Shown here: positions 51,033 through 60,002 of the stretch, in pieces
Position numbering within the stretch: the first letter of the stretch is position 1
How the letters are laid out: each line of letters opens with the position of its first letter
DNA from: Miltoncostaea marina
Lineage (GTDB): Bacteria > Actinomycetota > Thermoleophilia > Miltoncostaeales > Miltoncostaeaceae
DNA length: 64,000 nucleotides
Reading direction: 5' to 3'
NCBI RefSeq assembly: GCF_018141525.1
Contig: NZ_CP064655.1
Span: forward strand, 682,001 to 746,000
Translations under genes and position numbers: made by a program
The notes under the pieces: generated by a model
The model's database searches: none
What the model saw: the letters and a program-made list of their open reading frames with translations, nothing else
Told to the model about the DNA's origin: nothing

Positions 51033-52391
51033 TCAGGCGTGCTCCGCGGGCGGGATGTGGTGGTTGCCCCGGAAGAGGTCGTGCGGGTCGTAGAGCGCCT
51101 TGACCTCGCGCAGGCGCGCCCAGGTGGCCGGGTCGAAGAACGCGCTCGCGTCGGCCGGCTCCTCGACGAAGTTCGGGTAGTCGCCCACGTGGTGCGGCGC
51201 GACGGCGGCCGCGACCTGCGTCAGCTCGGCGGCCACCGGCTCCTCGGCGCCGGGGTGGGGGACGATCCCGAGGCCGAACAGCGCGATGCGTCCGGGCAGG
51301 GTCGCGCGCGCGCCGGCGCCGGGCTCGCGGCGGGCGAGCGCGCCGCCCATGTGCCGCAGCTGGAGCAGCGTGAGCGCCGAGCCGGGGCCGGCGATCCGGG
51401 TGAGCTCCTCGATCGCGGCCGGCGGCAGGTCGTCGAGCAGCGCGGTGGTCGTGCGATAGGGCAGCGGGTCGGGCGGGTCCATCGCCAGCTCGGCGAGCGC
51501 GATCGGCGGCTGGGTCGCGAAGCTGTCCATCTCGGGGCCCATGGCGCGCAGCGGCCGCAGCATCTCGCGCCCGTCGGCCTCCGTGCCGAGGAACGCCGCC
51601 ATGACGGTCACGAACGACCGCCCGCGGACCGGCTCGGGCACCTCGGGCAGCGGCGGGAAGTGCATGACGCTCGCCCACGAGGTGATCTCCTCGGGGAGCC
51701 CCGGCAGCAGCCCGGTCCACGCCTGCAGCACCTCGGAGGCCCGCTCGACCGGGAAGAACATCGTGCCGGCGTAGAGCTCGCGCACGGGGTGGACCTCGAA
51801 CTCGATCGCGGTGACGACGCCGAAGTTGCCGCCCCCGCCGCGCAGCGCCCAGAACAGGTCGGGCTCGTGCGCCGCGTCGGCCCGCACCAGGTGACCCTCG
51901 GCGGTGACCAGCTCGACGGCGGTGACCGCGTTCGCCTGCATGCCGTGCCTGCGGGCGAGCCAGCCGATGCCGCCGCCCAGCGAGTAGCCGACGATCCCGA
52001 CGTCGGGCGAGGAGCCGTGCAGCGCGGCGAGCCCCAGCTCGGACAGCCGCGGCGTGACCGCCTCCCACTTCGTGGCCGCGCCGACGCGCATCCGGCGTGC
52101 CGCCGCGTTGATCGACACGCCGGTCAGCGCGGAGGTGTGCAGGATCAGCGTCCCCTCCAGCGACCCGAGCGGCCCGGGGTTGTGGCCCGTGGCCTGGGGC
52201 GCGACGCGCAGGCCGCGCCCGTGGGCGTACGCGATCACGGCGGCGACCTCGCGCTCGTCGGCCGGGAAGGCGATGGCCTCGGGCCGCTGGTCGATCAGCA
52301 CGTTGAACGTCGCGCGGGCGGCGTTCCAGTCGGGGTCGCCGGGGCGGACGACGCGCCCGAGGCCCGCCGCGCTGTGGGTGGTGGTGCCCAT
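51033..52391 (-). CDS. BBE-type FAD-linked oxidase
   Basis: A 452-residue berberine-bridge-enzyme-like oxidase. The PCMH FAD domain is at about residues 30-200 (VAPQATGHNPGPLG, with the His that can form the 8-alpha-histidyl FAD bond; VGIVGYSLGGGIGWLARRHG). The BBE C-terminal motif is near the end (YPNFVEEP ... PHDLFRGNHHI). The cysteine used for a second flavin bond in bicovalent members is not seen at the usual place (SSPDVGIVG). The substrate is unknown; relatives oxidise sugars or secondary metabolites. ATG at 52391 with GGAG upstream. A large LuxR-family regulator gene lies just upstream on the same strand. Confidence 0.88.
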   Translation of the reverse strand: MGTTTHSAAGLGRVVRPGDPDWNAARATFNVLIDQRPEAIAFPADEREVAAVIAYAHGRGLRVAPQATGHNPGPLGSLEGTLILHTSALTGVSINAAARRMRVGAATKWEAVTPRLSELGLAALHGSSPDVGIVGYSLGGGIGWLARRHGMQANAVTAVELVTAEGHLVRADAAHEPDLFWALRGGGGNFGVVTAIEFEVHPVRELYAGTMFFPVERASEVLQAWTGLLPGLPEEITSWASVMHFPPLPEVPEPVRGRSFVTVMAAFLGTEADGREMLRPLRAMGPEMDSFATQPPIALAELAMDPPDPLPYRTTTALLDDLPPAAIEELTRIAGPGSALTLLQLRHMGGALARREPGAGARATLPGRIALFGLGIVPHPGAEEPVAAELTQVAAAVAPHHVGDYPNFVEEPADASAFFDPATWARLREVKALYDPHDLFRGNHHIPPAEHA

Positions 52392-52497
52392 CGGGGGCTC
52401 CTTTCGCTCGATGCCGGGGCCAGCATCCGCGCGGGGCGGGCGGGCGGGCATCGAGGGCGTCCCGGAGCGGCGACCCGAAGGTTTCGGCCGGGTCCCC

Positions 52498-55293
52498 CTA
52501 GGGGATCGCGAGCGCGCGCCCCAGCTCGCGGCGCGAGCCGATGCGCAGCTTGCGGTAGGCGTTGGAGAGGTGGACCTCGACGGTCTTCGGGGTCACGTAG
52601 AGCTCCTGGGCGATGTCGCGATTGCTGTGCCCGGCCGCCGCAAGATCGACCACACGACGCTCGCCGGGCGTCAGCGACGCGACCCCGCTCAGGGCGTCGC
52701 GCCGGGGGCGGACGCCGGCGGCGCGCAGCTCCGAGCGCACCCGCTCGGCGAGCCCGTCCGCGCCGCAGGCGCCCGCCAGCTCGAGCGCGCGGCGCAGCGG
52801 CTCGCGCGCCCCGGCGGGGTCGCGCGCCCGCCGCAGCGCGGAGCCGAGCGCGGCCAGCGCGCGGGCGTGCTCCAGCCGGGCCGTCGAGCCCTCGAGCACC
52901 GCCACCGCCTCGCGCAGCCGGTCGAGCCCCTCCTCGCGCTCGAGCGTGCCCAGGGTGCGCAGCGTCCGCCCCAGCGACCAGGGGGCGCCGAAGGCCCGCG
53001 TCGCCTCGAGCTCCTCCCGCACCAGATCGATCGCCTCCTCGCGCCGTCCGAGGCGGTCGAGCGCCTCGGCCTTCAGCGATCGCCACCAGAGCCGCGCCGG
53101 GTCGGGCATCTGCGCGCAGTGCGCCGCCAGCTCGTCGGCCGCCGCCGCGCCCTCCTCCGCCCGGCCCGTGGCGGTGAGCAGCGCCGCGCGGGCACCGAGC
53201 CAGATGCCCGCCGCGTGCGAGCGGGGCCGCACCGGCCCGACCCGCTCCAGCCACCCGGCGGCCTCCTCCAGGCGGCCGCGCTCGCGCAGGACGTCGGCCA
53301 TGAACGAGCGGCTGTTGGCGCTCGCGTAGCTGTCGTGGCCCCACCGGCCGAACTCGTCCTCGGCGGCCCGCAGCGACTCCTCGGCGGCCACCAGGTCGCC
53401 GCGGCGCAGGTGGCTGAGCCCCAGCCAGAGGTGCAGCGACGAGACGGACAGCAGCGATCCGCGCCGGTGCGCGTCGGCCAGGGCGTCGCTCCAGATGGCG
53501 ACCACCTCCGGGCGGTCGGTCGCGACCAGCGCCACGATGGCGGCGAGCGGGATCAGCGCCGGGTCGGCGTCCCGCAGCTCCCCGCCCTCGAGCGCCGCGA
53601 GGGCCAGCTCCGCGCAGTCGGCCGCGGCGCCGTCGGTGCAGACGGCCTCCCAGGCGGCCATGGCGGCCAGCGCCTTCGCGCCGGCGCCGCCCCGCGGACG
53701 CCGCCGGTGCTCGCGCAGGGCCGCCAGCGACCGCGGGTCGCCGGCGCCGAAGAAGATCGTCATGTGCTGGAGGGCCTCGAGCTGCATCCGCAGGTCGGCC
53801 AGCTCGTCGGGCAGCTCCGCCGCGGCCCGCCGGGCGACGGCGGCGGCCTCGTCCGGGGAGCCCGTGAAGGTGAGCGTCCGGCCCAGCAGGCCCGCCGCCG
53901 CCGCCCGCTCCACCGGGTCGGGCAGCTCCTCGTAGGCGCGGGCCAGGTGCCCGGCGGCGGCGGGGCCGCTGGTCATCGCCTCCGCAGCGCCCAGCTCCAG
54001 CAGCAGGCGCCCGCGGTCGGCCTCGGCGGGCGCGTCGTCCAGCGCGCGCCGCAGGTAGGCCACCGCGCTGTCGGTCGCCCCGGCGCGCATGGCGGCGCGG
54101 CCCGCCTCCCACAGCAACCCTGCCGCCCATGGCTCGGCGCCCGGCGGGGCGTGGAGCAGCTGGGCGGCCACCTGCTCGGTGGGCGCGCCCCCCTCGCGCA
54201 GGATGGCGGCCGCGCGGGCGTGCTGCAGCTCGCGCTCCCCCGGCGGCAGCTCGTGGTAGACGGCGTCGCGCACCAGCGGGTGCACGAAGCCCAGCGACCG
54301 CTCGGCGCGAAGGATCTCGGCGCGGGCGAGGCTGCGCGTCGCCTCGCCCACCTGCGCCGGGTCGACGCCCGCCAGCGCCGCCACAGCGGAGAGCGGGGCA
54401 CCGTCGCCCAGCACGGCGACCGCGCGCGCCACCGAGCGGGCCCCGGCCGGCGCGCGCGCCAGTCGCAGCAGCACCGTGCGCGACACGGCGCGCGGCCCGA
54501 TCTCCGCCACCCGCCCGACCTCGTCCGCCCGCGGGTGCACGCCGTCCGCGCGCAGCGCGGTGACGAGCTGGCTCAGCAGCAGCGGGTTGCCGCCCGTCGA
54601 GGCGTGGCACGCCGCCACGAAGGCGCCGTCGGGCGCCGCGCCCAGCCGCTCCCCGATCAGCGCCGCCGCCCCGTCCGCGCTCAGCGGGCCCGGCCGGACG
54701 GCCGCCGCCGCCGGGTCGTTGGCGATCTCGCCGAGCAGCGCCGGGTCGGTGCCGGGCTCGGCCTCCCGCAGCCCCGCCAGCAGCAGGACCGGCTGGCTCT
54801 CCAGGCGGCGCGCCAGGTAGGCGAGGAACAGCAGCGACGGCCGGTCGCACCACTGCAGGTCGTCGACCACCAGGAGCAGCGGCCCCTCCTCCGCCAGGTT
54901 GAGCACGAGCCAGTAGAGCCCGTGCAGCGAGGCGAACGAGGCGCCCCCGCCGTCCCCGCCCTCGCCCGCGCCGGCGTCCGGGTCGCCGAACACCGCCGCC
55001 GCCGGCGCCGCCGCCCCGGCGAGCAGCGCCCGCCGCCGCTCCGGCGCCGCCAGCTCGCCCTCCAGCAGCTGCCGGACCACGCCGAAGGCGAACTCGCCCT
55101 CCAGCACGCTGCCGCGGGCGGCGAGCACCCGCATCGATCCCTCGCCGCGGCGCCGCGCCTCGGCGAGCAGCCGGCTCTTGCCGATGCCGGCGGGGCCTTC
55201 CACGACGACGACGCGCCCCAGGCCCGCGGCGGCCCGCTCGAGGTGGGCATCGATCTCGTCGAGCTCGCGACCGCGCTCCAGCAGTGCGTCCAC
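52498..55293 (-). CDS. large LuxR-family transcriptional regulator with AAA ATPase (LAL/MalT type)
   Basis: A 931-residue STAND-type regulator. N-terminal ATPase: Walker A VEGPAGIGKSRLL near residue 30 and Walker B LLLVVDDLQWCD near 150. A long helical TPR-like sensor region follows, then a C-terminal LuxR helix-turn-helix (LTPGERRVVDLAAAGHSNRDIAQELYVTPKTVEVHLSNAYRKL). The target is unknown; the adjacent flavin oxidase is a candidate. An in-frame GTG at 55332 would add 13 residues, but TACGAT 7 nt before GTG 55293 and the typical DALLERGRELDEID beginning favour the shorter form. Confidence 0.9.
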   Translation of the reverse strand: MDALLERGRELDEIDAHLERAAAGLGRVVVVEGPAGIGKSRLLAEARRRGEGSMRVLAARGSVLEGEFAFGVVRQLLEGELAAPERRRALLAGAAAPAAAVFGDPDAGAGEGGDGGGASFASLHGLYWLVLNLAEEGPLLLVVDDLQWCDRPSLLFLAYLARRLESQPVLLLAGLREAEPGTDPALLGEIANDPAAAAVRPGPLSADGAAALIGERLGAAPDGAFVAACHASTGGNPLLLSQLVTALRADGVHPRADEVGRVAEIGPRAVSRTVLLRLARAPAGARSVARAVAVLGDGAPLSAVAALAGVDPAQVGEATRSLARAEILRAERSLGFVHPLVRDAVYHELPPGERELQHARAAAILREGGAPTEQVAAQLLHAPPGAEPWAAGLLWEAGRAAMRAGATDSAVAYLRRALDDAPAEADRGRLLLELGAAEAMTSGPAAAGHLARAYEELPDPVERAAAAGLLGRTLTFTGSPDEAAAVARRAAAELPDELADLRMQLEALQHMTIFFGAGDPRSLAALREHRRRPRGGAGAKALAAMAAWEAVCTDGAAADCAELALAALEGGELRDADPALIPLAAIVALVATDRPEVVAIWSDALADAHRRGSLLSVSSLHLWLGLSHLRRGDLVAAEESLRAAEDEFGRWGHDSYASANSRSFMADVLRERGRLEEAAGWLERVGPVRPRSHAAGIWLGARAALLTATGRAEEGAAAADELAAHCAQMPDPARLWWRSLKAEALDRLGRREEAIDLVREELEATRAFGAPWSLGRTLRTLGTLEREEGLDRLREAVAVLEGSTARLEHARALAALGSALRRARDPAGAREPLRRALELAGACGADGLAERVRSELRAAGVRPRRDALSGVASLTPGERRVVDLAAAGHSNRDIAQELYVTPKTVEVHLSNAYRKLRIGSRRELGRALAIP

Positions 55294-55300
55294 GACGGCG

Positions 55301-55306
55301 ATCGTA
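55301..55306 (-). promoter_or_regulatory. -10 box TACGAT, leaderless start of the LuxR gene
   Basis: Minus-strand TACGAT ends 7 nt before GTG 55293. This supports that start over the GTG at 55332, which lies upstream of the box. Confidence 0.5.
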
Positions 55307-55438
55307 TGCCGAGTCGGCCCCGGCGCGGTCACCCGTATCGCAGGCGACGCGCGCGGTTCCGCACGAATCCGCCCCTGACCCGACCGACGGCCCGCCCTCC
55401 GTGCTGGCCGCGCGTCACGGGCGGAGGACCCGGACCCC

Positions 55439-55464
55439 GCGACCTTCGGGTTATGAGCCCGACG
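55439..55464. repeat. left attachment site (attL core)
   Basis: This 26-bp sequence is identical to 62761-62786 inside the initiator tRNA gene (anticodon arm into T-arm). The stop codon of the integrase gene lies within it. The flank to its left does not clearly resemble the tRNA 3' half, so the displaced tRNA end has decayed or the identity was limited to the core. Confidence 0.8.
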
Positions 55465-56776
55465 GCTCCTCGTCCGTGATCCCGCTTACCATGCGGTTCT
55501 CCGCGCCCGGCGCGGTTTCCCGCACCGTCTCCCGCACCGTCCGCGTCGTTTCCGGCGCGTCGAACACCGCCGCCGCGGCGTCGAGCTGCGAGTCGGACAG
55601 CAGGTGCGCGTACACCTGCGCGGTGATGTTCGGGTTGGCGTGTCCCAGCTGCCGCGAGACCACGATCAGGGGCACGCCGGCGGCGAGCATCAGCGAGCCG
55701 GCCGTGTGCCGGAGGCCGTGGAGCGTCACCAGCGGGCGGCCCTCCGCGTCCACGAGGCCCGCGCGCCGCTGCGTCCGCTCGACGACCTGGGTGGGCGTGT
55801 CGGCCGCCATCGGCTCGCCGGCCCGGCCTGGCCAGACGAACCCGCGCGCGTCGGCGCCGCCCTCAACGACCGAGGCGGCGTACAGGTCGGCCAGGCCGCG
55901 CGCGTGGTCCTCGGAGATCGCGACCGCCCGCTGCCGGCGCCCCTTCGTCGGCTTCTCGATCCGCCAGCCACGCTCGAGGCCGGTGCGCTCCTGCCAGACC
56001 GAGCGGCGCACGTTCAGGCGCCGGGCCGGCAAGTCCACGTCGGGCCAGCGGAGGCCGATCAGCTCGCCCCGGCGGAGGCCCGCCTCGCCGGCCGCCCGGA
56101 TGAGCGTCCGGTGGGCGAGCGTGGTCGCCCCCTCTGCGACCAGCAGGCGCAGCTGCTCGAGCGTCAGTACCCGCTCGACTGCCTGGTCCTTGTGCGTCTC
56201 GCGGGCCGGCAGTCGGATGCGGGTCGCCGGGTTGGCGGGGATGCGGCCCCACTCGACCGCCATCGCCAGGATCACGCGCAGCGCCTCCACGGTCTTGGTG
56301 ACCATCCGGCGGCTCGAGGACGACGCGATCAGCTCTCCGACAAAGAGCTCGACGCGCTCGCGGGTGATCTCCGCCAATGGCAGGTGGCCGAGGGCGGGGG
56401 AGACGCGTAGCCGGTACGACTCCTCGGTCGAGTAGATCGCCGCCGGCGTCAGCACCGCCGAGCGCGCCCGCAGGTACGCCGCGGCGAACTCGTCGAGCGT
56501 GCCGGGCTCCAGGGCGACGGGCGGCGGCTCCGGCCGGCCGGCGGCCAGCAGCCGGCGGCGCTCGGCCCGCGCCTCGGCGAGCGTGCCGTGCAGGGTGACC
56601 ATCCGCGTGGTGCCCAACGAGTGCCCGGGCACCTTCGCCTGCAGCGGGCAGTCGCAACGGCCCTTCGGCCTGCGGTCGGTCGAACGCGGGCAGCCGACGC
56701 GGTGCGCGCGGTACAGCCCGGGCTCGAGCGGCTCGCGCCAGCCGCGACGCGCGCGGCCGGCGGGGGGATCGGACAT
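55451..56776 (-). CDS. int: tyrosine recombinase / phage-type integrase
   Basis: A 441-residue site-specific recombinase. A short Cys-containing N-terminal region (GCPRSTDRRPKGRCDCP) is followed by an arm-binding-like segment, a SAM-like core-binding domain (about 90-180) and the catalytic domain. Catalytic residues: Arg235 in AGLRRGEL, Lys in the KPTKGRRQR hairpin, His353-Arg356 in LHGLRHT, His379 in LGHA and Tyr389 in QVYAHLL. ATG at 56776 has GGAGG about 7 nt upstream. The C-terminal codons for TVRETVRET are made by two CCCGCACCGT repeats, and its stop codon lies in the att core. Confidence 0.95.
   Translation of the reverse strand: MSDPPAGRARRGWREPLEPGLYRAHRVGCPRSTDRRPKGRCDCPLQAKVPGHSLGTTRMVTLHGTLAEARAERRRLLAAGRPEPPPVALEPGTLDEFAAAYLRARSAVLTPAAIYSTEESYRLRVSPALGHLPLAEITRERVELFVGELIASSSSRRMVTKTVEALRVILAMAVEWGRIPANPATRIRLPARETHKDQAVERVLTLEQLRLLVAEGATTLAHRTLIRAAGEAGLRRGELIGLRWPDVDLPARRLNVRRSVWQERTGLERGWRIEKPTKGRRQRAVAISEDHARGLADLYAASVVEGGADARGFVWPGRAGEPMAADTPTQVVERTQRRAGLVDAEGRPLVTLHGLRHTAGSLMLAAGVPLIVVSRQLGHANPNITAQVYAHLLSDSQLDAAAAVFDAPETTRTVRETVRETAPGAENRMVSGITDEEPSGS
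55519..55540 (+). promoter_or_regulatory. left-end CCCGCACCGT repeats (possible integrase arm sites)
   Basis: Two direct copies at 55519-55528 and 55531-55540, 12 bp apart, inside the 3' end of int and about 55 bp from the att core. A 23-bp stretch covering both recurs identically at the right end of the element. Confidence 0.5.
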
Positions 56777-56846
56777 GGCGACACCTCCGGGGTCCGGGCC
56801 CGGGCGCCGGGCGGCACCCGGGCGCTCTGGTTGGTGGGCCACGACG

Positions 56847-57155
56847 TTAGGCCGCGGGGCGGTCGTCGCGCCACCAGCCGGGCGCCAGAGGCGCGCGCGG
56901 GCCAGTGGAGGTAGCGGCGGCCTTCCCGTGGGTTCGTCGGCCGTTCCGCGCCGCCTGAGCGGCCTGCACGGGCGCTCGGCGCGCCGCCGCCTGGGCGCGC
57001 TCCCAGGCGGCGAGGTCATCGACGCGCACCACCAGGTGCCCGGCGACGAGGAAGCCACCTGCGGCGTCCATCAGCCGGCGCGCGGCGCGCCGGTCGCGCA
57101 ATCCGTAGCGCGCCATCACCTCGGGCACGCCGATCACCGGAGGCAGCTCGCTCAT
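56847..57155 (-). CDS. excisionase-like helix-turn-helix protein
   Basis: A 102-residue protein. Residues 1-55 (PPVIGVPEVMARYGLRDRRAARRLMDAAGGFLVAGHLVVRVDDLAAWERA) look like the MerR/excisionase-type winged helix found upstream of integrases in actinobacterial integrative elements. The tail is rich in Ala, Arg and Gly and probably contacts DNA non-specifically. It lies 70 bp upstream of int on the same strand, so the two are probably transcribed together from the region to the right. It may direct excision or regulate int. Confidence 0.7.
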   Translation of the reverse strand: MSELPPVIGVPEVMARYGLRDRRAARRLMDAAGGFLVAGHLVVRVDDLAAWERAQAAARRAPVQAAQAARNGRRTHGKAAATSTGPRAPLAPGWWRDDRPAA

Positions 57156-57687
57156 GGGCCGGCGCCATGAGCGCACACCGATGCGGGCGAGGGGAACCCT
57201 CTGACCGGCCACAGTCCGAACGGCGCCCCGAGCGTTTGCAGGCGGGGTGTGGGGGCGATGACGACGCAGGTGATGGGAACGGCCACGAACACCCCTCCGG
57301 TGAACGGTATGCGGTCCCATCACCTCGTAGATGCAGGAGCCGGCCGGTTTCCACCCCCCCGGCGACGACATCGGCGACGACGCACCACGCGACGAGGTCC
57401 ATCGCGAGTGCGAGGACGCCCGGCCGGCCTCTTGGGGGCCGTCCGGGCTGCTCACGCTGGACGCCCGCCCCCGCTGTCCTGTCACCCCACCCGGACGCCG
57501 AACGGACACGATCTTGAACGGACCACACACTGGCATCCGTGATGCGGCGGCCCCGTGTCCGGACGTCCGGCCGACAGAACTCGCTCGCGGACACCATCAC
57601 AGGTAAGCCAGGTCTGACGACGAGATCCGCCCTTAAGAGGCAGGAGCCGTTGCCTCGACGATCCCCGAGCCGACCATAGGCCTTGGC
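57156..57687. promoter_or_regulatory. 532-bp control region of int/xis with inverted repeats
   Basis: No gene recognised. AGGTGATGGGA (57267-57277) and TCCCATCACCT (57314-57324) form a perfect 11-bp inverted repeat around 36 nt. CCGGACGTCCGG (57559-57570) is a 12-bp palindrome. Related CGGACAC-type motifs recur near 57,495, 57,513 and 57,587. At the right end GAGGCA/TGCCTC (57637-57656) could form a weak terminator for the OLD gene. The region lies upstream of xis-int, so operators are likely. Confidence 0.4.
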
Positions 57688-59352
57688 TCAGTCTGTCGTC
57701 GCTGGCGCTTCACGGTCGCGCATACTCAGTTCCGCAACGTTCCGGAGGACGGTCAGAACGGAAGGCGGAAGCCGACCCTCGCTTGCCAGTATTGAGGCGC
57801 AGCGGGCCGAGGCCGCCGGCGACTTCGAAGAGGTGCCAAGTTCGCTGGCAACGTCGCGGACCAGCTCGCGGTATCTCGGAACCTCTTCCGCGAGCATCGT
57901 TTCAAAATCGTTCTCCCAGAGCGCGACGGATTCGCTGACGGTGGTGGGGGGGAACGGGTCGAACTGAGCGCCAGCCTGTCGAATGAGCACGCTGTTCAGC
58001 TCCAGGTTTCTCTGGACCTGGTCCGGCCGGCAGCGTCCGTCCGCATCGGCCACTACAAAGCACGGAATCTCGAACGAGGCGAGAACGTCGCGCACGCTGG
58101 CAAGCGCGGCCTTACCGCCAACCGGCACGACGGCGACGTTCATTTCGTCCAAGTCGATGCCCGCGGCGCGCCCAAAAATCGGGAAGCAAAGGGCCTCGGT
58201 CGGCCCCTCGACAAGCAGGGCTGCGGAGGCAAACAGAGCCTCGGAACGACGGTCATCGAGCCAACTGCCAAGGTGAGCGCGCAGGGCCGCCTCCGATGAA
58301 TCCCTTCGCCTGCTCTTCTGCGCCTCGATCACGCTCTCGACGCTCACTTGGAGCGCGTCGGTGCCCCATCCAGCCGGCCCTATGCGCTTTCTAACGCGTA
58401 CTATCTCATCGAAATGCGCCAGATCGAGCATCGACGCTGAATGTGTGGTGTAAAAGACCTGCAGGGGTTCGCGCCCGTCTGTTGGATAAGCTAGTTCTCT
58501 GAGTAAGCGATAGAGCCTTCGCACCCCCTGAGGGTGAAGGAAGAGTTCGGGTTCTTCGATCGCGATGACCGCTCGGTCGCCACGCGCCAAGGCGGCGTAC
58601 GTCCGCACGATGCCAATCACGAGGAGAGACTGTAGACCCGCGCCCCCTTGGTCGCCACGCATCCGCATCCCGCACTCCACGAAAATTAGATGCAGCAGGC
58701 GGTAGAAGCTCCACGGGTCTTTCAGGGCAAGATCTACGTCGATATCGTCGATACCGTGCCCAAGCTGCTCCGCCATGTTGCGCTTGAGCGCTGTGCGCAG
58801 GACGTCGAAGCTCGGTGTAGCTTGGAGCACGTCGTGCTGCAGTCGCTCTAGAGCGTCCTCAAAGTCCTGAAGGCGCTCGCTTGAGGCGTTTAACTCCTCG
58901 TCAACATCCTGCAGGAGGCGCCCTAGCAGGGACCAGCGGTTCGTCGGCGCCTGCTGAGAGACACGACGATCCGTGCCAATTCGTAATAGCGAGAAGCGCC
59001 GCCACTCTTCGCGCGACACGCCTCTACTCCAACCGCCGCTCGCGTTGCCCTTATGCAGCGTGAGCGCCGGATCATCGAAGCCTTTATGGAAGGAGAAATC
59101 AACGGGCGTGGGCGTCTCGGCCGTCGTCCATCTCACGCAGATCTCCGGCTGCAGCGCACGGTCGCCGAAGCAGCGGTCTTCGTCGTTGAACGAGGCTTCG
59201 CTCGGGTATCGACTGCCGAAAACCAAGTCGAGAGCGGAAAGAATGTTCGACTTCCCCGCGTTGTTGGGGCCCACCAACGCGCACAGGGGGCGGGGGGTGA
59301 TCCTCAAGCGGCGGATGGACCGCCAGTTGAGAATGTCGATGTGCTCGATCAT
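57688..59352 (-). CDS. OLD-family ATPase with TOPRIM nuclease domain
   Basis: A 554-residue protein of the overcoming-lysogenization-defect family. The N-terminal ABC-type ATPase begins with IDILNWRSIRRLRI and Walker A GPNNAGKS (Lys34), with Walker B AVIAIEEPELFLHPQG (Glu266-Glu267) and the switch His in YTTHSAS near 304. The C-terminal TOPRIM domain has Glu382 in LLVEGPTEALCF and the metal-binding DxD at Asp436/Asp438 in VVADADG. OLD proteins are ATP-controlled nickases and nucleases, used in Gabija, PARIS-like and some retron defence systems. ATG at 59352 has GGAG about 7 nt upstream. Lower GC content than the host genes indicates transfer. Confidence 0.92.
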   Translation of the reverse strand: MIEHIDILNWRSIRRLRITPRPLCALVGPNNAGKSNILSALDLVFGSRYPSEASFNDEDRCFGDRALQPEICVRWTTAETPTPVDFSFHKGFDDPALTLHKGNASGGWSRGVSREEWRRFSLLRIGTDRRVSQQAPTNRWSLLGRLLQDVDEELNASSERLQDFEDALERLQHDVLQATPSFDVLRTALKRNMAEQLGHGIDDIDVDLALKDPWSFYRLLHLIFVECGMRMRGDQGGAGLQSLLVIGIVRTYAALARGDRAVIAIEEPELFLHPQGVRRLYRLLRELAYPTDGREPLQVFYTTHSASMLDLAHFDEIVRVRKRIGPAGWGTDALQVSVESVIEAQKSRRRDSSEAALRAHLGSWLDDRRSEALFASAALLVEGPTEALCFPIFGRAAGIDLDEMNVAVVPVGGKAALASVRDVLASFEIPCFVVADADGRCRPDQVQRNLELNSVLIRQAGAQFDPFPPTTVSESVALWENDFETMLAEEVPRYRELVRDVASELGTSSKSPAASARCASILASEGRLPPSVLTVLRNVAELSMRDREAPATTD

Positions 59353-59452
59353 GGGCACTCCGAGACTGTCGCATACGCGCAGGACGGCGACAGGCTGGGC
59401 GATGGATCCGCCGCCGAGCAGCGCCAAGGAGCCCCCTCGGAGAGACCCCAGA

Positions 59453-59479
59453 TCGACAGCGCCGTCTGGGCGGTAAAGT
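59453..59479 (+). promoter_or_regulatory. promoter of the RT operon, leaderless
   Basis: TCGACA (59453-59458) and TAAAGT (59474-59479) are spaced 15 bp apart, and TAAAGT ends 7 nt before the ATG at 59487. It lies in the 134-bp gap between the divergent OLD and 171-aa genes, so both halves of the cargo start here. Confidence 0.45.
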
Positions 59480-59486
59480 CGCCTGC

Positions 59487-60002
59487 ATGGGCACAACCCC
59501 CGCCCCAACACCGCCGCGGTCCATCGATGCGCTGTGGGCTGCGATCACGCGAGCGCCCGCCTCGCCCGAAAGGCGACTGCAGCGTCATCGGCCAGCACTC
59601 GCGCTTGCCCAGTCGCGCGGCGCTGAGGAGGCGGGCGAAATTCTCTTCAGAGCGATGGCGGACGACGGGGAGCAGCCCATCATCGGAGACGAAGACCTAG
59701 GCGTTCGGGAGGGCATCGATGTCAGGCCGGATTCGGCCGGCGTGGTCGGCCCCGGGCGAGGCATGAGCGTTGCGCCACGGACGCCGAGAAACCTGCACAT
59801 CAACCACCGCCCAGCGTCGCTCGATGGCACGGGTACGAAGCCCGTCTGGCGAATCGAAAGAGAGCGAATCGACGACCCGCTCGCCTACCGTCAGACTTCG
59901 ACCAAGCACGGTCAGATCGAGCCGGTGACCGCAGTCGCGCTTTCAAAGTACCGCTGCGATCTCGCGGCCACCCGCGACGACTGGACACTGCATGCCCGGT
60001 GA
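59487..60002 (+). CDS. 171-aa protein of unknown function, first gene of the RT operon
   Basis: A soluble 171-residue protein. An N-terminal helical part (SIDALWAAITRAPASPERRLQRHR ... EEAGEILFRAMADD) is followed by a proline-rich linker. The C-terminal unit reads GMSVAPRTPRNLHINHRP, PVWRIERERI, HGQIEPV and YRCDLAATRDDW. That last unit looks like a conserved compact fold I have seen in small unannotated proteins, but I cannot name it. Codon use is coding-like and matches the island. Its stop overlaps the RT start by 11 nt, so it is translated with the RT. It could be an accessory, effector or regulator. Confidence 0.6.
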   Translation: MGTTPAPTPPRSIDALWAAITRAPASPERRLQRHRPALALAQSRGAEEAGEILFRAMADDGEQPIIGDEDLGVREGIDVRPDSAGVVGPGRGMSVAPRTPRNLHINHRPASLDGTGTKPVWRIERERIDDPLAYRQTSTKHGQIEPVTAVALSKYRCDLAATRDDWTLHAR

